Source of the DNA: Polytrichum commune
Taxonomy: Eukaryota; Streptophyta; Polytrichopsida; Polytrichales; Polytrichaceae
Reading direction: 5' to 3'
Assembly (NCBI GenBank): GCA_950295325.1
Contig: OX485803.1
Location: forward strand, 75,281,554-75,345,553
Length of the DNA stretch: 64,000 nucleotides
Under the pieces are notes generated by a model that saw only the letters and a program-made list of their open reading frames with translations, was not told the origin of the DNA and did no database searches. The first letter of the stretch is position 1; each line of letters begins with the position of its first letter. The translations under genes were made by a program, and so were the position numbers. This document shows, one piece after another, positions 35,665-47,719 of this stretch.

Positions 35665-37114
35665 TGTGAGGCCAAACCCCCCACCCTTAAGCGTCCGTAG
35701 TCCGAGTAGTGGGTTTGGGCTCACATTCCTCCGCGGTATTGGATTTGGACTTGGATGAGTCCATAGTGCAAGGTTCACCCTTCAAGTGGTCTTGGATTTA
35801 ACTAGCTCCTTCATAAACCCAGGTCCTTCATAAACCCAGCTCTTTACTTTCTAACTAAACAAACCCAGCTCCTTCATAAACCCAGCTCCTTCATAAACCC
35901 ACAACTTTGTAGTTGTAATCCCCAACTACCTCACTAATTATTCAAGCCCTTAACTAATCTTCCTACCTAATTTCCCTAATTCTACTAACAACCCCTTTCT
36001 AATCACACAATTCTTCTCTAATCCTAAAATCCTAAAATCCTAGAGAGGAGAGGTGGAGAGAGAATTTCCTAACTTCACTAAGACTAACTAATCCACACAA
36101 GTATATTTTTGCACTCATCACAACATCAAGTGCTCAACTCTTAAACATGGAACTTGCAACCACGTGTATTCAAAACATGAACTTTAAGTACCACAAATTG
36201 GAATCATGAATTAACTTTAAAATCCTTCACGTCAACACTAATTCTACCAAGAGGTCAAGCCCTCTTCAAGGCTAACAAGCCTTGGCTCTCAAACTAAAAA
36301 CTAAGCACACACATGTGCTCCAATATGGCTTCCCACACCCACACTTATAACTCGTGGGGTGCCTTGGAGCACAAAGGAAAGAGAGGATGAGTGAGGGAAG
36401 AATGAGGGATTATATAGTAAGCTTGAGGGGGTGAGCACCCTCAAGGCTCACGATAAGCCCTTGAGATTTCCTCCTACTTAGTAGGCGCCAATCCTATCTT
36501 CTAAGCCTTCCTCCCTCAAATGATCAACAAGGATCCTAATTCGAACATTTAACTAGCCTTGGCTTTCTACCTACCACACTTTACCAAACTTGGGATGCTT
36601 CAACCCAAACTTAGCCTCCTTCGCTTTCCGCCGCCATAACTTTCTCCCCTTACTTTCCCAAATCGTCGCTCACCACTTAATTCAAACCACGATGCTTAAC
36701 TCGTGATTTGATTGGTGCTTTGAGAATTTGCTTATCCTCCACCTTGCATTCTTCCTTGGGCCTTCCCCATTAAGTGGCCATGATGAGGTGGTCCACTTGT
36801 GCGCTCCATGTGATCCTCCATTCATCCCAATTCGAATGCACTTGCCTCTTGAGTCACTTTGGTTGTCTCCATCCATTTGTACTAGCCTACTCACTAACTA
36901 CTCAATCCAAGTTCTCCTTCTAACTCATTCACTCAAATCCTTCCGAAGGTAAAAACACAATAACAACTCACATCCTAGCCTCTTACAACATGGTACTTCT
37001 AAGACTAACATTTCACTCTTTTTATATTTTTGTGAAGTAACATGCTACTTCAAAGTGCATCAACTAACGTTTCAAGGATCTAAGACTAAATGTGGGCACC
37101 CTTTTGGGCTCACA
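35665..37114 (-). repeat. 5' LTR of the Ty3/gypsy element
   Basis: 1450 bp, upstream of gag in the element's reading direction. Terminal hexamers TGTGAG and CTCACA are perfect inverted repeats. It contains the promoter candidate at 36410-36418 and the same short tandem motif as the other LTR. Confidence 0.95.
36410..36418 (-). promoter_or_regulatory. Candidate LTR TATA box
   Basis: The element strand reads ACTATATAAT followed by a pyrimidine-rich stretch, about 700 bp into the 5' LTR. The same site is at 27751-27759 in the other LTR. The consensus fits better on this strand than on the opposite one, in agreement with the coding direction. Confidence 0.5.
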
Positions 37115-37119
37115 ATGCG
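37115..37119. repeat. Target-site duplication ATGCG (right)
   Basis: Matches 27001-27005. Confidence 0.9.
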
Positions 37120-37141
37120 CCTTGGGAATATAACCATGTGG

Positions 37142-37641
37142 CACGGGTAGATCACTTAGTGCATTTTAAAAACGACGTGCGGCATAATATAGAGAGGATT
37201 AAAATCATTTGAAATAAAAATTATAAAGGAATTCCAAATAATGAAGGGGCCGTTAAATGTAGACAATCCCATTATAAGTAAGTTAGATGGACATAAAACG
37301 TGGGCCATTACTTTTTTTTGTAAAATTAATATAGGGGCTGAAGATAAGGATCCTAGAAGGTATGTTAAGTATGGTATGTAAATGGGTTTAGGACTCACGG
37401 GGATGGATGATAATTGGGGTTTCCGTCTGTCCAAAAATGGCTTAAAAAGAATATAGAGTACAAAAAATTGCAACGACTTGGACAATATAAGTAATGGAAG
37501 GGTGCAAACAAATGGGCCATTTTTGAAATTTAAGTAATTATAGGGAGGCTTTAATTCAACCCTTGAAGGTAAATAGCCCCAAAACAAAAAGCCCCCAGCC
37601 GCACGTGGTGCACAAAAATGCCTTAGAGTGATCTACCCGTG
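37142..37641. mobile_element. 500-bp non-autonomous TIR element, hAT-like
   Basis: CCATGTGG is directly repeated at 37134-37141 and 37642-37649 (8 bp). The ends read CACGGGTAGATCAC and GTGATCTACCCGTG, and the similarity extends inward for about 40 bp with gaps, to GACGTGCGGC / GCCGCACGTGG. An 8-bp duplication is the hAT signature. A 143-codon open frame inside (37156-37587, minus) has no transposase motif and is probably chance. Confidence 0.75.
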
Positions 37642-38094
37642 CCATGTGGGATGTTGGGAGCTCATGATTATAATTTTAGGGCCCATAATACGAATGCGCA
37701 ATGATGAATTACGAGTAATGTAATGAAACATGTACCAAGAATATATAGCCTTGATTAATTCCAAGTAGTAAATGACACTAAATACCATAAATGGTGTACA
37801 CCATTTGTTTAAAAAAGAATAATCCGCACCAAACTACTATATATTTAAGCATCCACATTTAGAAGTTATTTATAAACAAGGTTATGTGGTCATGTCACAC
37901 CAATCTCTTTTAAACACATGTAACCAAATTCGCACATAACCCTAAACCATGCAAAACTTAAATATAACCATGTCCATCTAAGATAGGTAACCAAATTGGC
38001 CCCACTTGCCTTAGTGAATGGCAAGTATCCCTAGGTGCACTTTACCTATCTTTGAAAACCATAGAATGAATTTCAATTTAAGATTTATGTGCAC

Positions 38095-38490
38095 ACCACC
38101 TTAAGATTGACACCTTATATTTAGTTACTTTTCTTATTATGAAGCCTATGTTTGAGTGGAATGTGATCTAAATTGGTGTGGTTCCAAGAACACATACCAA
38201 AAAGACATGTGTTCAAAAGAGATTGGATTATGTGCTCATATTATGATAACCATTCTAGGATCAATAATCAGCGTAGAGAGGACCGCCTACATAATCATTT
38301 GATGAGCATGAGAATCTTCACTTCGATAATGACCAAGATATTCATATAAACTCCAAAAATCATGAGGAAAGTGGGCTACGCCCTCGATTTGGATTTGCTG
38401 ACCATCTTTGCATTAATCGTGTGTTTCATGTCCCATGAGAAGCAGGCTCATCGTGGAATAAGTGACCATAAGTGACCATCTACCTTACAT
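38095..38490 (+). repeat. Dispersed repeat family R, copy 2
   Basis: Among the better-preserved copies. Its blocks are in the same order as the other copies, including 'cacataccaaaaagacatgtg', 'gagcatgagaatcttcact', 'aaaatcatgaggaaagtgggct' and 'atcgtgtgtttcatgtc'. No coding potential was recognised. Confidence 0.7.
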
Positions 38491-39037
38491 GCAAAGATCT
38501 CAAATCGAAAGGGCTTTGGTCATTTTCAAGGCTCGGATAGTGAAATGGCCACGGTAGCTTCCAACATGCAGGCATGGCTTCTACGTAATTCATTCTTGTT
38601 GTGCGGTCTCTATCCGAGTGGGTAGGGGACGATAAAAGCTTTAAAGTCGACCTCTATTCATAAGTAGTACTAGCAAGCCCACATACTAGTATTCGAATTG
38701 TGTTAAAGGACTTCTAGAATCCATAAGGAGGTCCACTACTATTCACCGGGATTCCCGCCACAATGAAAGGGGAGTTTGTAAAGTCTCAATTAGAGGGAAT
38801 AGAATAGATACAAAGAATTTGGGCTACCTTTTAGTGTGATGTTGACAAATGTTGAATGTTTTATGAACCTCGCAACATCGGCCCAAAATGGGCTTTGGAA
38901 TTTGTTGGCTAGCCTGCCTCATGCATGATTGGATGAAGAAAGTCGGTTTCTTAGCAAAGAGGCTTACATTAAGTCGTCCTCCCAATGAAAGCGTTGTGGC
39001 AGGCTCATGTGCTCGAGAAATTTGTGTGTAAGATTTA
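38491..39037. other. Intergenic DNA, nothing recognised
   Basis: No gene or assignable repeat. Confidence 0.4.
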
Positions 39038-39528
39038 GGGCCGGTTTGCACTAGTGACCAGTGACCATGACCACCGCTTTCTAAAATCTTTCATTGGTTG
39101 AGAAATAAGTGGAGGTTCCATTTTGTTTTTCCACAAGGGCACCTAAAACGGAAGTGACCATTGGTAAGCATTTCAAAAAATGGATGCGAAAGTGACACGG
39201 AAATCTACATGTCTAGAAAATTAACTCAAATCTTTGACAAGGATAATGTTTGGTGGTCAACCAAATTTTGTGGCTCAAGAGTAGGTTGTCTTAGGGGGAA
39301 ATAAGGCGACCATGTAAGAAGAAAACAAAGTCCTAGTCTAAGCCTGCTTTACACCATGGTGCATAATTAAGGCTTTAAAAATATGACGTGATTTTCTCTT
39401 GGTCATAATATTTGGATCACTGACCATGACCACAATAAATCATAAATTATTTGATTTTTCCATCACTTCTCATGTGGGTAAAAGTTAAAACCATCTCTAG
39501 GCTCTATGCAATAATTCCGGTTGGCCCC
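39038..39528. mobile_element. Possible decayed Tourist-like element
   Basis: The left end TTA/GGGCCGGTTTGCACTAGTG resembles the ends at 49742 and 57832. A candidate right end, GGTTGGCCCC/TTA, lies at 39519-39531. Only the outer few bases match as inverted repeats, so this is weak. Confidence 0.3.
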
Positions 39529-39531
39529 TTA

Positions 39532-40527
39532 GACCCGGCAAAGAGAATGTATTGGCTCTTGGGGGTTTCAAGCTAAAGTAGATGTGTCTTATTTGAACAC
39601 CTACTTTTGGGTGCAAATGGTTCAAACCCTCTTTAACAAACATTTTTAATGTTATTATGAGGGTTAATATAATGGCCCATTTGTTGGGATAAGGTAGATG
39701 TACTGAAAATGGTAAAAATAAGTTGATTTGGCTAGAATGAGTGGCTTGAGATTTTTTTTAAATTTTTTCCAGAGATAAAGTAGAGGAAATGATGAGAATT
39801 TCAAGTTGTTTACAATTTTATTCCATATAAATAATCATTTACATTTTTCTTAAGAAGTAAGTAGAGTCTCCCTAATTTGAGCATCAAAATATTCTACTTT
39901 GCATACAAATGCACACAAAACAATTAATTGAATGACATCCAAAAGTGATCACAAATGGTGTGAAACAACACCTATCGGCCATTTACTTCATCGCACCTAT
40001 CACTTCACCCCTTTTGAAATTAGCCACCACTTTTCCAATTAGCCATTTTGGATCCAGATAAGAGTCATATTACCCATAGTCTAGTGTATTAGTAGTGGGC
40101 ATTCAATGTTTTCAATTTTTTTTATTGTAGTCTGAAAATCAATGTTCAGCATAGTTGCTCAACACTATCCACTTTAGGCACACCTATCTAATCACTTAAG
40201 AAGATCATATATGTGCATTGTGAAAATACAACACAAAGTAAGGTTCCATCATTCAATCTTAACTCGATAACATTCTTCTCATGACATTGGATTTGTAAGG
40301 TATTTTGAACATCGGAAGAGGCTAAATCTTCATGAAGTAGTCTTAATGGCTTCGTTTACCATGCCAAATGGACATGGTCTACATGACCATCTGTACAAGC
40401 CCTCGATAAGATTTTATGTTGGTCTTTCACTTGGTCTAGATGAGTGCCCATTGTTTTTTTTTTCCTGAAAATGTTCTAGCACATAAATTTGTTCTTAACT
40501 CATCCCATCTAAAAATTTCAAGAGAGA
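39532..40527. other. Intergenic DNA, nothing recognised
   Basis: AT-rich, no gene motif. Confidence 0.4.
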
Positions 40528-40958
40528 CATAACATTATTCAGTTGTATGGTTGTGTTCTTTTCTATATTTAGCATATGACATGGGCTTTCACTATCTTAC
40601 TTTCATAAGAAGAAACTTAGAAAATAAGAAGAAATTAATGCTAGAACAAATAATGAATAGTGTTGGTATGAATAATAATAATATTATGAATAGTGTCATT
40701 TTTCCAATGATAGTGATACTATGAAGAATATTCTCATTGAATAATTCCGGGATGAATCATGGTTCCTATTAATAGTGTTGGGATAAACAATGATTCATGT
40801 GAATAGTGTTGGGAGTATAACTTCACCCAATTTTTCAAGTGTTCAACTTGAATGTATGAATAGTACCGAAAATTCTTACTTTGTTTAGGAGGGGCACAAA
40901 ATATAATTGACATATTCTAGAATCATGAAACCAACCTACATGGCTGAATAATGTTATG
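40528..40958. mobile_element. MITE with CATAACATTATTCAG ends, about 430 bp
   Basis: CATAACATTATTCAG at 40528-40542 faces CTGAATAATGTTATG at 40944-40958. The left subterminal part (to about 40605) is found again, inverted, at 47347-47413. The interior has GAATAGTGTTGGGA-like direct repeats. Non-coding. Confidence 0.6.
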
Positions 40959-41146
40959 GACTTGAGATTGCTAATGTTAATCTCAGAAAATCTATGAACT
41001 AAAAATAAGCAATCTATGTGTAACTTGCCTTCACCTCAGGTAATTGGTAGGGCCCAAACTCAAAGCGCAAACCATCTAGCCATGGGCCCCATAAATCCCC
41101 CATGAATAAAGGGGTATAATTTTGTGACACTTTCCATGGAGAGGGT

Positions 41147-41366
41147 AAAAGTGCACAATATCATTGTATACCCCCGTTGTTGTTGTTTTTTTTTAAAGAA
41201 GAAAAAGAGCAGATTGACCCCTTGTGGGGCCCAACTGAAATGAATTAAGAACAAACTTTAGAGGCGAAAAGTGCACAATATCATTGTCCACCATGGTTGT
41301 CTTTTGAAAGCCAAATCGACCCTTGGTGAGACCCAACTCAAACTAAATTAAGAACAAACTTGGGAG
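41147..41366 (+). repeat. Two-copy tandem duplication, 120-bp period
   Basis: AAAAGTGCACAATATCATTG occurs at 41147 and 41267. Both are followed by similar 'ttga/ccc..tggtg/gg..cccaact' and 'aattaagaacaaac' blocks. Confidence 0.75.
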
Positions 41367-42597
41367 GGACAAGTTTTTAAAACACCCACCATGATAAGTT
41401 AGGTGTTGTGAACCAAAATCCGTGAATGGACCTTTGGACGTTTAAGGGTTCAATTAGCAAAACGCATTTCCCGTTTAAGTTGATAATTACGGAATTTAAA
41501 GCGTATCACCTTCACACAATCACCACGGCCACCTGCTCCAAATCGAAAGATTGTGAGGCTCTTGATTCTCGTGCAATTAGCATGACAAAGATTGGTTGGT
41601 CAGCAAATATACGGAGATGATCCTTTGAGGTGCTCTTTAAACAAATGCTTGCAACGACAAGCTATGTTGATGTCATGCAAACCACCATCATCTAGCCATG
41701 GTTGTTGGACGTGTATGTTTGTTGATTTCTTATCTAAATACATAGGTCATTTCATATGTGTTAAAAATAGCATGTAGAGTAGTAATTGATCTTTGAGGGT
41801 GTAGTCCAATGTTTTTTTAAATATGTGTCTTTTTTTTTATCCATATTGAGCCATAAACCAATCAAGTATAGGGGCTTCATCAGGAATAAGCATTTGAATA
41901 ACATTCCGTGCCTGAAAGGATTGCTCATCTAAGAGAAGATGGGTTATTAGAACGTATAACACATGGTTACCTTAAAGGATTGGTTATTCAAGAGCATAAG
42001 GGTTATTAGAAATTACTGTCACGATTATCATCCAAGTAGGTGAGATATCATCCATGTTTCTCAAATGATGTCCAAGAGTTGATTGGTTATGTCAATAACT
42101 TGCTCAAGTACTAAGTGGAGAACTATTTGACCTGCAACTTGTCATCCACTCTCCTCTTGTTGGTTATCAAGTCCATAAATCCATTCAAAGTAACCTCACA
42201 ATGCATCTATGTGGTAACTGCATTGTAAGATTTGTGTCACTATTGGGCACAAGGTCCAAATCCACAGACAAAGGTTGGCCATTAAATTGAGCCAAGAATT
42301 GGACCTTTATTGCAGATTGTTAGCAATTGTGAAACATGAAGACTTTGATTTCAAGTTTCAAGATCATAATTTGAGATGTAAAAGTTATTAAAGGTTAAAT
42401 TGAGAATTCTCTTTGTCTTTCTCTCTAAGATCATGGGAAAGGCACCTCTAAGGTAGATGAGGCTAATGTGGACACTTGAGTCCAGCTTTGTGGAATCATC
42501 TAGCATATGGATTTGAGCATTAGAAGTTTGGCATTGTTTCGGCCATGTTGGTTGTATTTTAGGTTCTCTCTGCAATTGAATTTTCAATTTGTGCCAA
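41367..42597. other. Intergenic DNA, nothing recognised
   Basis: No gene motif; only short unconserved open frames. Confidence 0.4.
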
Positions 42598-42632
42598 CCC
42601 CCCCCCCCCCAAAAAAAAAAAAAAAAAAAAAA
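42598..42632 (+). repeat. Poly-C (13) followed by poly-A (22)
   Basis: Two adjoining homopolymers. Could be a retrotransposed tail or a sequencing-prone tract. Confidence 0.9.
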
Positions 42633-43335
42633 CATTAGAAGCTTGAGCACATCAACAATTGCAAATCGGGATTAAAGAATTTGAAATTGTTGAAATCAGC
42701 GTTGAGGAAGGTGTTGATCTAGGCTTCATAATCAAAGATTCTCTACTTCCCAATGTGGTATTATGGGGGGGGGGACTCTTTTATAGTCCAGTGTTGTGTA
42801 AGTGGACAACATCATTAGTAGATTCAACATGCGTCATATTCAAATAAAAACCAAGTTTAATGCCAATATTGGTTGTGTCATGTCTCTAAAGTGGTCACAT
42901 GTAACATTAAATGTTGCCGAATTGTTTTTTCATTATAGAATACCCATAATACAAGTTGGTCAACACCTCATAGCCACATGCCGCCTTCTAATTTGCCCAC
43001 CTCAAACACAAAATTCAAGCATATCATAGCTCGGTGGATAGCACTCCTCCTTATGAAGGATGTTGGATGCAATTTGACTTGTGCGGAGTCAATTGGTGTG
43101 AAAGAGTCAAATAAAACATTCATCACCACAAAAACATTTGAAGCAATTTACTTTTTTGTTATTTCCATCCAAGCTTCGAGGATTTCTCATTTGAGAAAAA
43201 GCGGCCCTTCTAGAGATGGAGGGATTCACACACTTGCAATGTACAAGTCTGATATTGAGCCCTCTCCCGAAAGAGGGGAGCAACCTTCAAGTGAAAAAAG
43301 CTCTCCAATCATGCTCACTCCTATGCAAGCTAGCG

Positions 43336-43366
<31 letters not shown>

Positions 43367-44393
43367 CTAAGGTAGAGCATGCTAAAATCAACACCCCGCC
43401 CAAACTCAACAAGTATAAGTACATATTAATTTGGAGAATGCTCACCACCTTAACATCAGGCTCATATGTTGATTTTACAGAAGTCAAACCCATTAACGAG
43501 AGAGACACAAAGAGAGTGCTTGAACTCACTTGTGTTAGTTTTGGGTCATTTATCAATAGGACTTTGAACCTTCATAACTTCCGCAGATGGAATTCAAATA
43601 AGACATAGTTTGATGAGTTAGAATTCTCTTTCAATTGATGAATAAGAATCAAATGTTAACTCTACCGATCCAATCATACGAGACACACTCAACACTTGGA
43701 TTGACAAACATAGTAGATTGGGATGTGGGACTTTTAGCCTAAAACCAACACCTAACAATCTTGGGCAATAAAGACATATTGATTGCGAGGATGTGGACCC
43801 CTTGAACATCTGAGATAGGTGTTGATTTTAGGTCGCCTACATTTGCAACTTTACACCTTTAGAACTTTTGCATATGGTGTTCAAACGACGTGTTCTTTGG
43901 TGCGTTGGAATCCTCTCGATCTCGCAAACAAAGAAGTCTACACAACCTTGACAAATTCCAGTAATAGAAAATGCACTGCTTATTCCGTTGATTGAGTTCA
44001 GGTGTGCTGACCATAACATCATCTCACGACACTTGAGTGGCTGCACGAGGTAGCTTGAAAACGGGAGAAAACAGTCTGCAGCACTTAACTTACGTACTTG
44101 GGCTTTGTACTAAGTTACTTCTTATGACACCAGGCCAGATCTAATTAAACTGTGATACTAATTATGCTGCTAATCCAGGCTCCGAACCCAGCTTACTATT
44201 CTTCAGTACTTAAGTACGTAAGTTACTCAAGTGGCAGCCATACATAAATAAGATAAGGTGGTAGTTGAAAGGGTGGCCAGCAGGAAATTTGGATTCTGGA
44301 TGCCTGGCATGCATCACAAGGTCAATCCTGACCACCTTGTCTGCTGGTACCATCTGAAGAAATCCACTAATAATCTTACAAGCTCATGAAACC
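42633..44393. other. Intergenic DNA with a (TA)n run
   Basis: (TA)n lies at 43337-43362 and a 10-bp G run at 42765-42774. Open frames up to 130 codons here show no family resemblance and overlap on both strands. Confidence 0.45.
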
Positions 44394-44396
44394 TAA

Positions 44397-44899
44397 GGGC
44401 CACTTCACACACGAGCCAAGAGCCATGACCGTGAAATTGTGAGAGCCCAAAAGAAAGTGTCCAAAGGCCGTTCCAAGGCATGTCCAAAACTATGTAGTGT
44501 GGTCACGGGCCCTCAAGTGCAGTGTGAAGTCATATGTGACTGGGCCCTCAACCAAATGCTATTTCAATGAATTTCTATTCATGTGGGTGCTCACACATGT
44601 TAAAAATAGAATAAACCAACAGTTGTGAGTGTTCGGAGTGCCATGGTCTCCTGGTTTTGTGTTAGGTCTACCTCCAAGAGGTGGTTTTTGAAAATAGTCC
44701 AAATGACCATGAAACATGATCCATTCGATGCCATGTAGGAATCCATGTAGACTTTGCATCCATCTTGCATTCACATACTCCGTTGGTCCCTCAAGCGTAG
44801 TGTGAAGTAGCGAACTTGGACCGGCTCCGCCTTTTCCACCAATGAGAGTGCTCGAAGTGTAATGGTCATGGGCTCTCAGTCTCGTGTGTGAAGTGGCCC
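44397..44899. mobile_element. Tourist/PIF-Harbinger-like MITE, 503 bp, TAA duplication
   Basis: TAA at 44394-44396 and 44900-44902. The left end GGGCCACTTCACACACGAG is the exact inverse of the right end (19 bp), and similarity continues about 20 bp further with small gaps. A 3-bp TAA/TTA target and GG-starting ends fit PIF/Harbinger-derived MITEs. The interior repeats GGGCCCTCAAG-type motifs. Confidence 0.8.
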
Positions 44900-44902
44900 T
44901 AA

Positions 44903-46158
44903 CTGAGCTCAGTCACAATGTGTTGAGGCCTCTCAGGCTTGCGCTTCCCACTAAATTCCACTTTCAAGTCTGTGCTGTTGTCCAATTCTCAATAACCGAT
45001 TTGCCAACGCAAATTCTATTTTTAGTGTCATTATATTCCAATGGTGCTCTTTTTGGGGGAAGGGGGACCTGTGTTGTTGCAACATTAACATTAGCATTTA
45101 ACCAAAGGGTTCAATGACCTTTGTATTTAGGGCCAGCTACATGATGATGGACTTTGTTTCAACCTGAAATATCAAGAGTTTCCCTTAGAGTATCTTTGGC
45201 ACAATTTGGGGTAGAATTTTATAAAATACATGCACCTACAAATATCGCCCACAGTGATGGATAATCTGAAATGTACAATAGAAGTATACGAAAAGCGACA
45301 TGTATGAAATACCCCGTAATAATAAGGTCAACCATATTCACGAATTCATCCCACTTTGAGTGACTTTATGCATAACTAATGTTTGTTATTTTTGTGGTGC
45401 TATTGACTCAAACTTTATAAAAGAAGAATCCAAACTCATTTGGTTTATAGGAGCTCAACAGTAGGTGTATTGTCATGGACTTCCAACCCTTCCATCCCTC
45501 CCATTCACCTTCCAAGGTTCAAAAATGTAGGATTTTAATGTCTTTGTTTCAGGTATTGAAGAATCCATGGTCAACATAATAAGGAGAACATGCTCACATT
45601 TATGTCACTACAAGAACACCGATATCTCTATTTCTTTTCTTTTCTATTGTCAAACCAAACATGAGGTTTTTATATGGTCATGTTTGAGTTGGCCAAACCC
45701 TATATGTAACCCTAAATGGGCATCACAAACCCGTGGAGCATATTCTCAACTTGGAGCAAGCCCAAGACCTTCAATCAATCACTTGACAAATTACTCCCAA
45801 ATTGCCCGTCACTTGATGCATGAAGTTTTAGAACACATGTCACCTTTCATCTCGTCTAGACTCCAAACCCATTACTACTTGGCAAGTCCGATTGCCTTAG
45901 GGAGCTTGTTGCTCTATCACTTGGAACTTAGAAGAAGCTTGGAGAAACTCAGGGAAGTTCCAACTTAGGATGCAAGGATATGTGTGGTGGATTTGCATGG
46001 AAGGTGTGTTAACACAATATTCATTAAAATGAGAGTTTTCCAGTGAATTGAGAGTACATAAAGCAAATTATTAATCCAAGAATGAAATGAAAACCACTGG
46101 AAAGTTCTAGAGTACAAGTAAAAAAATAACATTTGATTTTCTGCCGTAAATTCTGCCA
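44903..46158. other. Intergenic DNA, nothing firm
   Basis: A segment at 46021-46130 shares CATTAAAATGAGAG with the TIR of the neighbouring element. It also carries its own weak hairpin (TTTTCCAGTG / CACTGGAAAG), so it may be a relic of a related element. Confidence 0.4.
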
Positions 46159-46160
46159 TA

Positions 46161-46601
46161 GTTTCCATTAAAATGAGAGTATGTTAAGCTGGGAAATCGA
46201 CTCATTTAGGTCGACTCAACCTAAATTGACAACATATTGTCCTCATTTAGGTTGACTCAACCTAAATTGACTAACATATTGTCCTCATTTAGGTCGACTC
46301 AACCTAAATTGACTAACACATTGTCCTCATTTAGGTCGACTCAACCTAAATTGACTAACATACTTGTCCTCATTTAGGTCGACTCAACCTAAATTGACAA
46401 CATAATGTCCTCATTTAGTTCGACCCAACCTAAATTGACAAAATATTGTCCTCATTTAGGTCGACTCAACCTAAATTGATAACATAATGTCCTCATTTAG
46501 GTTGAATCAACCTAAATTGACAAAATATTGTCCTCATTTAGGTCGACTCAACCTATATGAGTCGATTTCCCAGCTTAACATACTCTCATTTTAATGGAAA
46601 C
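46161..46601. mobile_element. TIR element filled with a palindromic tandem array
   Basis: The outer 45 bp (46161-46205 and 46557-46601) are perfect inverted repeats, starting GTTTCCATTAAAATGAGAGT. They are flanked by TA on each side (46159-46160, 46602-46603), which could be a TA target duplication or part of the repeat. Everything between is nine units of 41-43 bp beginning at 46201, 46242, 46284, 46326, 46369, 46410, 46451, 46492 and 46533. Most units hold ATTTAGGTYGA-C-TCAACCTAAAT, a hairpin with 11-bp arms. No coding capacity, so any mobility would need a transposase in trans. The TA flanks suggest Tc1/mariner or a relative, but this is only inference. Confidence 0.85.
46201..46556. repeat. 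Nine-copy 41-43-bp hairpin tandem repeat
   Basis: Unit: CTCATTTAGGTYGACTCAAC followed by CTAAATTGAC(T)AACATAWTGTC. Spacing is 41, 42, 42, 43, 41, 41, 41, 41 bp. Substitutions are few and tend to sit in the spacer. Confidence 0.9.
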
Positions 46602-46603
46602 TA

Positions 46604-47152
46604 CACGTCTAAAGTATAATCTAGTAATTATCAACCTAACATGACTTTTAGGTGTCCAAATGGCCAATATTATTTTGAGAGGATCCCACTCTCTCAAAAT
46701 ATTGAATATCGTGTTTGTTGGTCAAAGCCTCAAAGGTTTCTAAGCTTTTTGTGTCGCACTGATTCTATGTGTAATACCAACCATTATTGCAATATGTGAG
46801 AGGGGATTCTCCAAGCAAAATATAGTGAAGAGTGCATTTACAATCACGTATGCATGTAAACACATTCGATGCATTGATGTGGATATATCCCTATGTGGAT
46901 TCAGTGCTGATGATATTGATTGGCAAACCATTTTTCTAGAGTGGAGGAACATGAAGGATCGTTGCATTCTAGAGATAGATTGAACTTCTTTTGGTGTGAC
47001 TTGCCTCAAAACATCACTAAAAATTATGAATTACTTGTCATTGATAACTACATAATAAAAGTGATATGATTGTATATGGTTTCAATTTATACTACTTCTA
47101 AATGTTGTTGTGACTAAAAAAATTTGAAACCTAGAAAGAGTTTATAAAATCA

Positions 47153-47153
<1 letters not shown>
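46604..47153. other. Intergenic DNA, nothing recognised
   Basis: No gene motif. Confidence 0.4.

Positions 47154-47207
<54 letters not shown>
47154..47207 (+). repeat. (TTG)n microsatellite, about 17 units
   Basis: An uninterrupted TTG run followed by four TTTA units. Confidence 0.95.
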
Positions 47208-47210
<3 letters not shown>

Positions 47211-47346
47211 TTATTTATTTATAAAAGGTGTCAAAAGACTTGTTAAAATATGACCAATCTGCCAAAAAACCGATGATGTAAAATTTGGTTGTCACATGAA
47301 AAGAAAAACCCTCTAGTCAAATATCAACGTTGCTTCCCATAAACGT

Positions 47347-47413
47347 AAGATAGTGAAGGCCCATATCATATGCTAAATTTAGAATGGAACACAACCATGC
47401 AACAGAATAATGT
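47347..47413. mobile_element. End fragment of the CATAACATTATTC MITE family
   Basis: Inverted match to 40526-40605, ending AGAATAATGTTATG. The opposite end was not found. Confidence 0.55.
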
Positions 47414-47719
47414 TATGTAGGTTCATAATCAAACATATATGATACTTAATTGTTATTTTCTTTCTTATGTACCAATTTTCCTCAGTTAAATGAACCCCAA
47501 ACATGTAGGAAGAGACTAGACATCCCTACATATTTCTACATGTCTTGAGACCTAAATTTATGGAGCTATTGCATCCCATGATGGACACAAATGTTATGTC
47601 CAAAACCCTAAATCCTACCCAAGGTAAGGGATACTAAAACCATCACTTTAAACGGTGGTTATGGGTGGGACATTGGTTGTAGCACCATCTTCCTTAAATC
47701 CTAGCTTGTAAAAATTCAT

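Larger units (their letters stand above)
27006..37114 (-). mobile_element. Complete young Ty3/gypsy LTR retrotransposon, 10.1 kb
   Basis: Two 1450-bp LTRs (27006-28455 and 35665-37114) begin TGTGAG and end CTCACA, inside a 5-bp target duplication ATGCG. The coding order on the minus strand is Gag, protease, reverse transcriptase, RNase H, integrase, which is the Ty3/gypsy order. No chromodomain follows integrase. The motifs MDGYAGYNQI and FVDDF resemble the non-chromoviral (Athila/Tat-type) branch, but lineage needs a tree. The LTRs differ at one base that I can see (G at about 28419, A at about 37078), so insertion is recent. One frame break within RNase H would stop independent pol expression unless it is bypassed. 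Confidence 0.95.

Noticed and set aside
37156-37587. 143-codon minus-strand open frame
   Set aside because: Lies inside the 500-bp TIR element, has no transposase motif, and no start context or homologue is recognised.
46201-46556. Regular repeats considered as a CRISPR array
   Set aside because: Plant nuclear context, no unique spacers; the units are head-to-tail copies with no variable segment.
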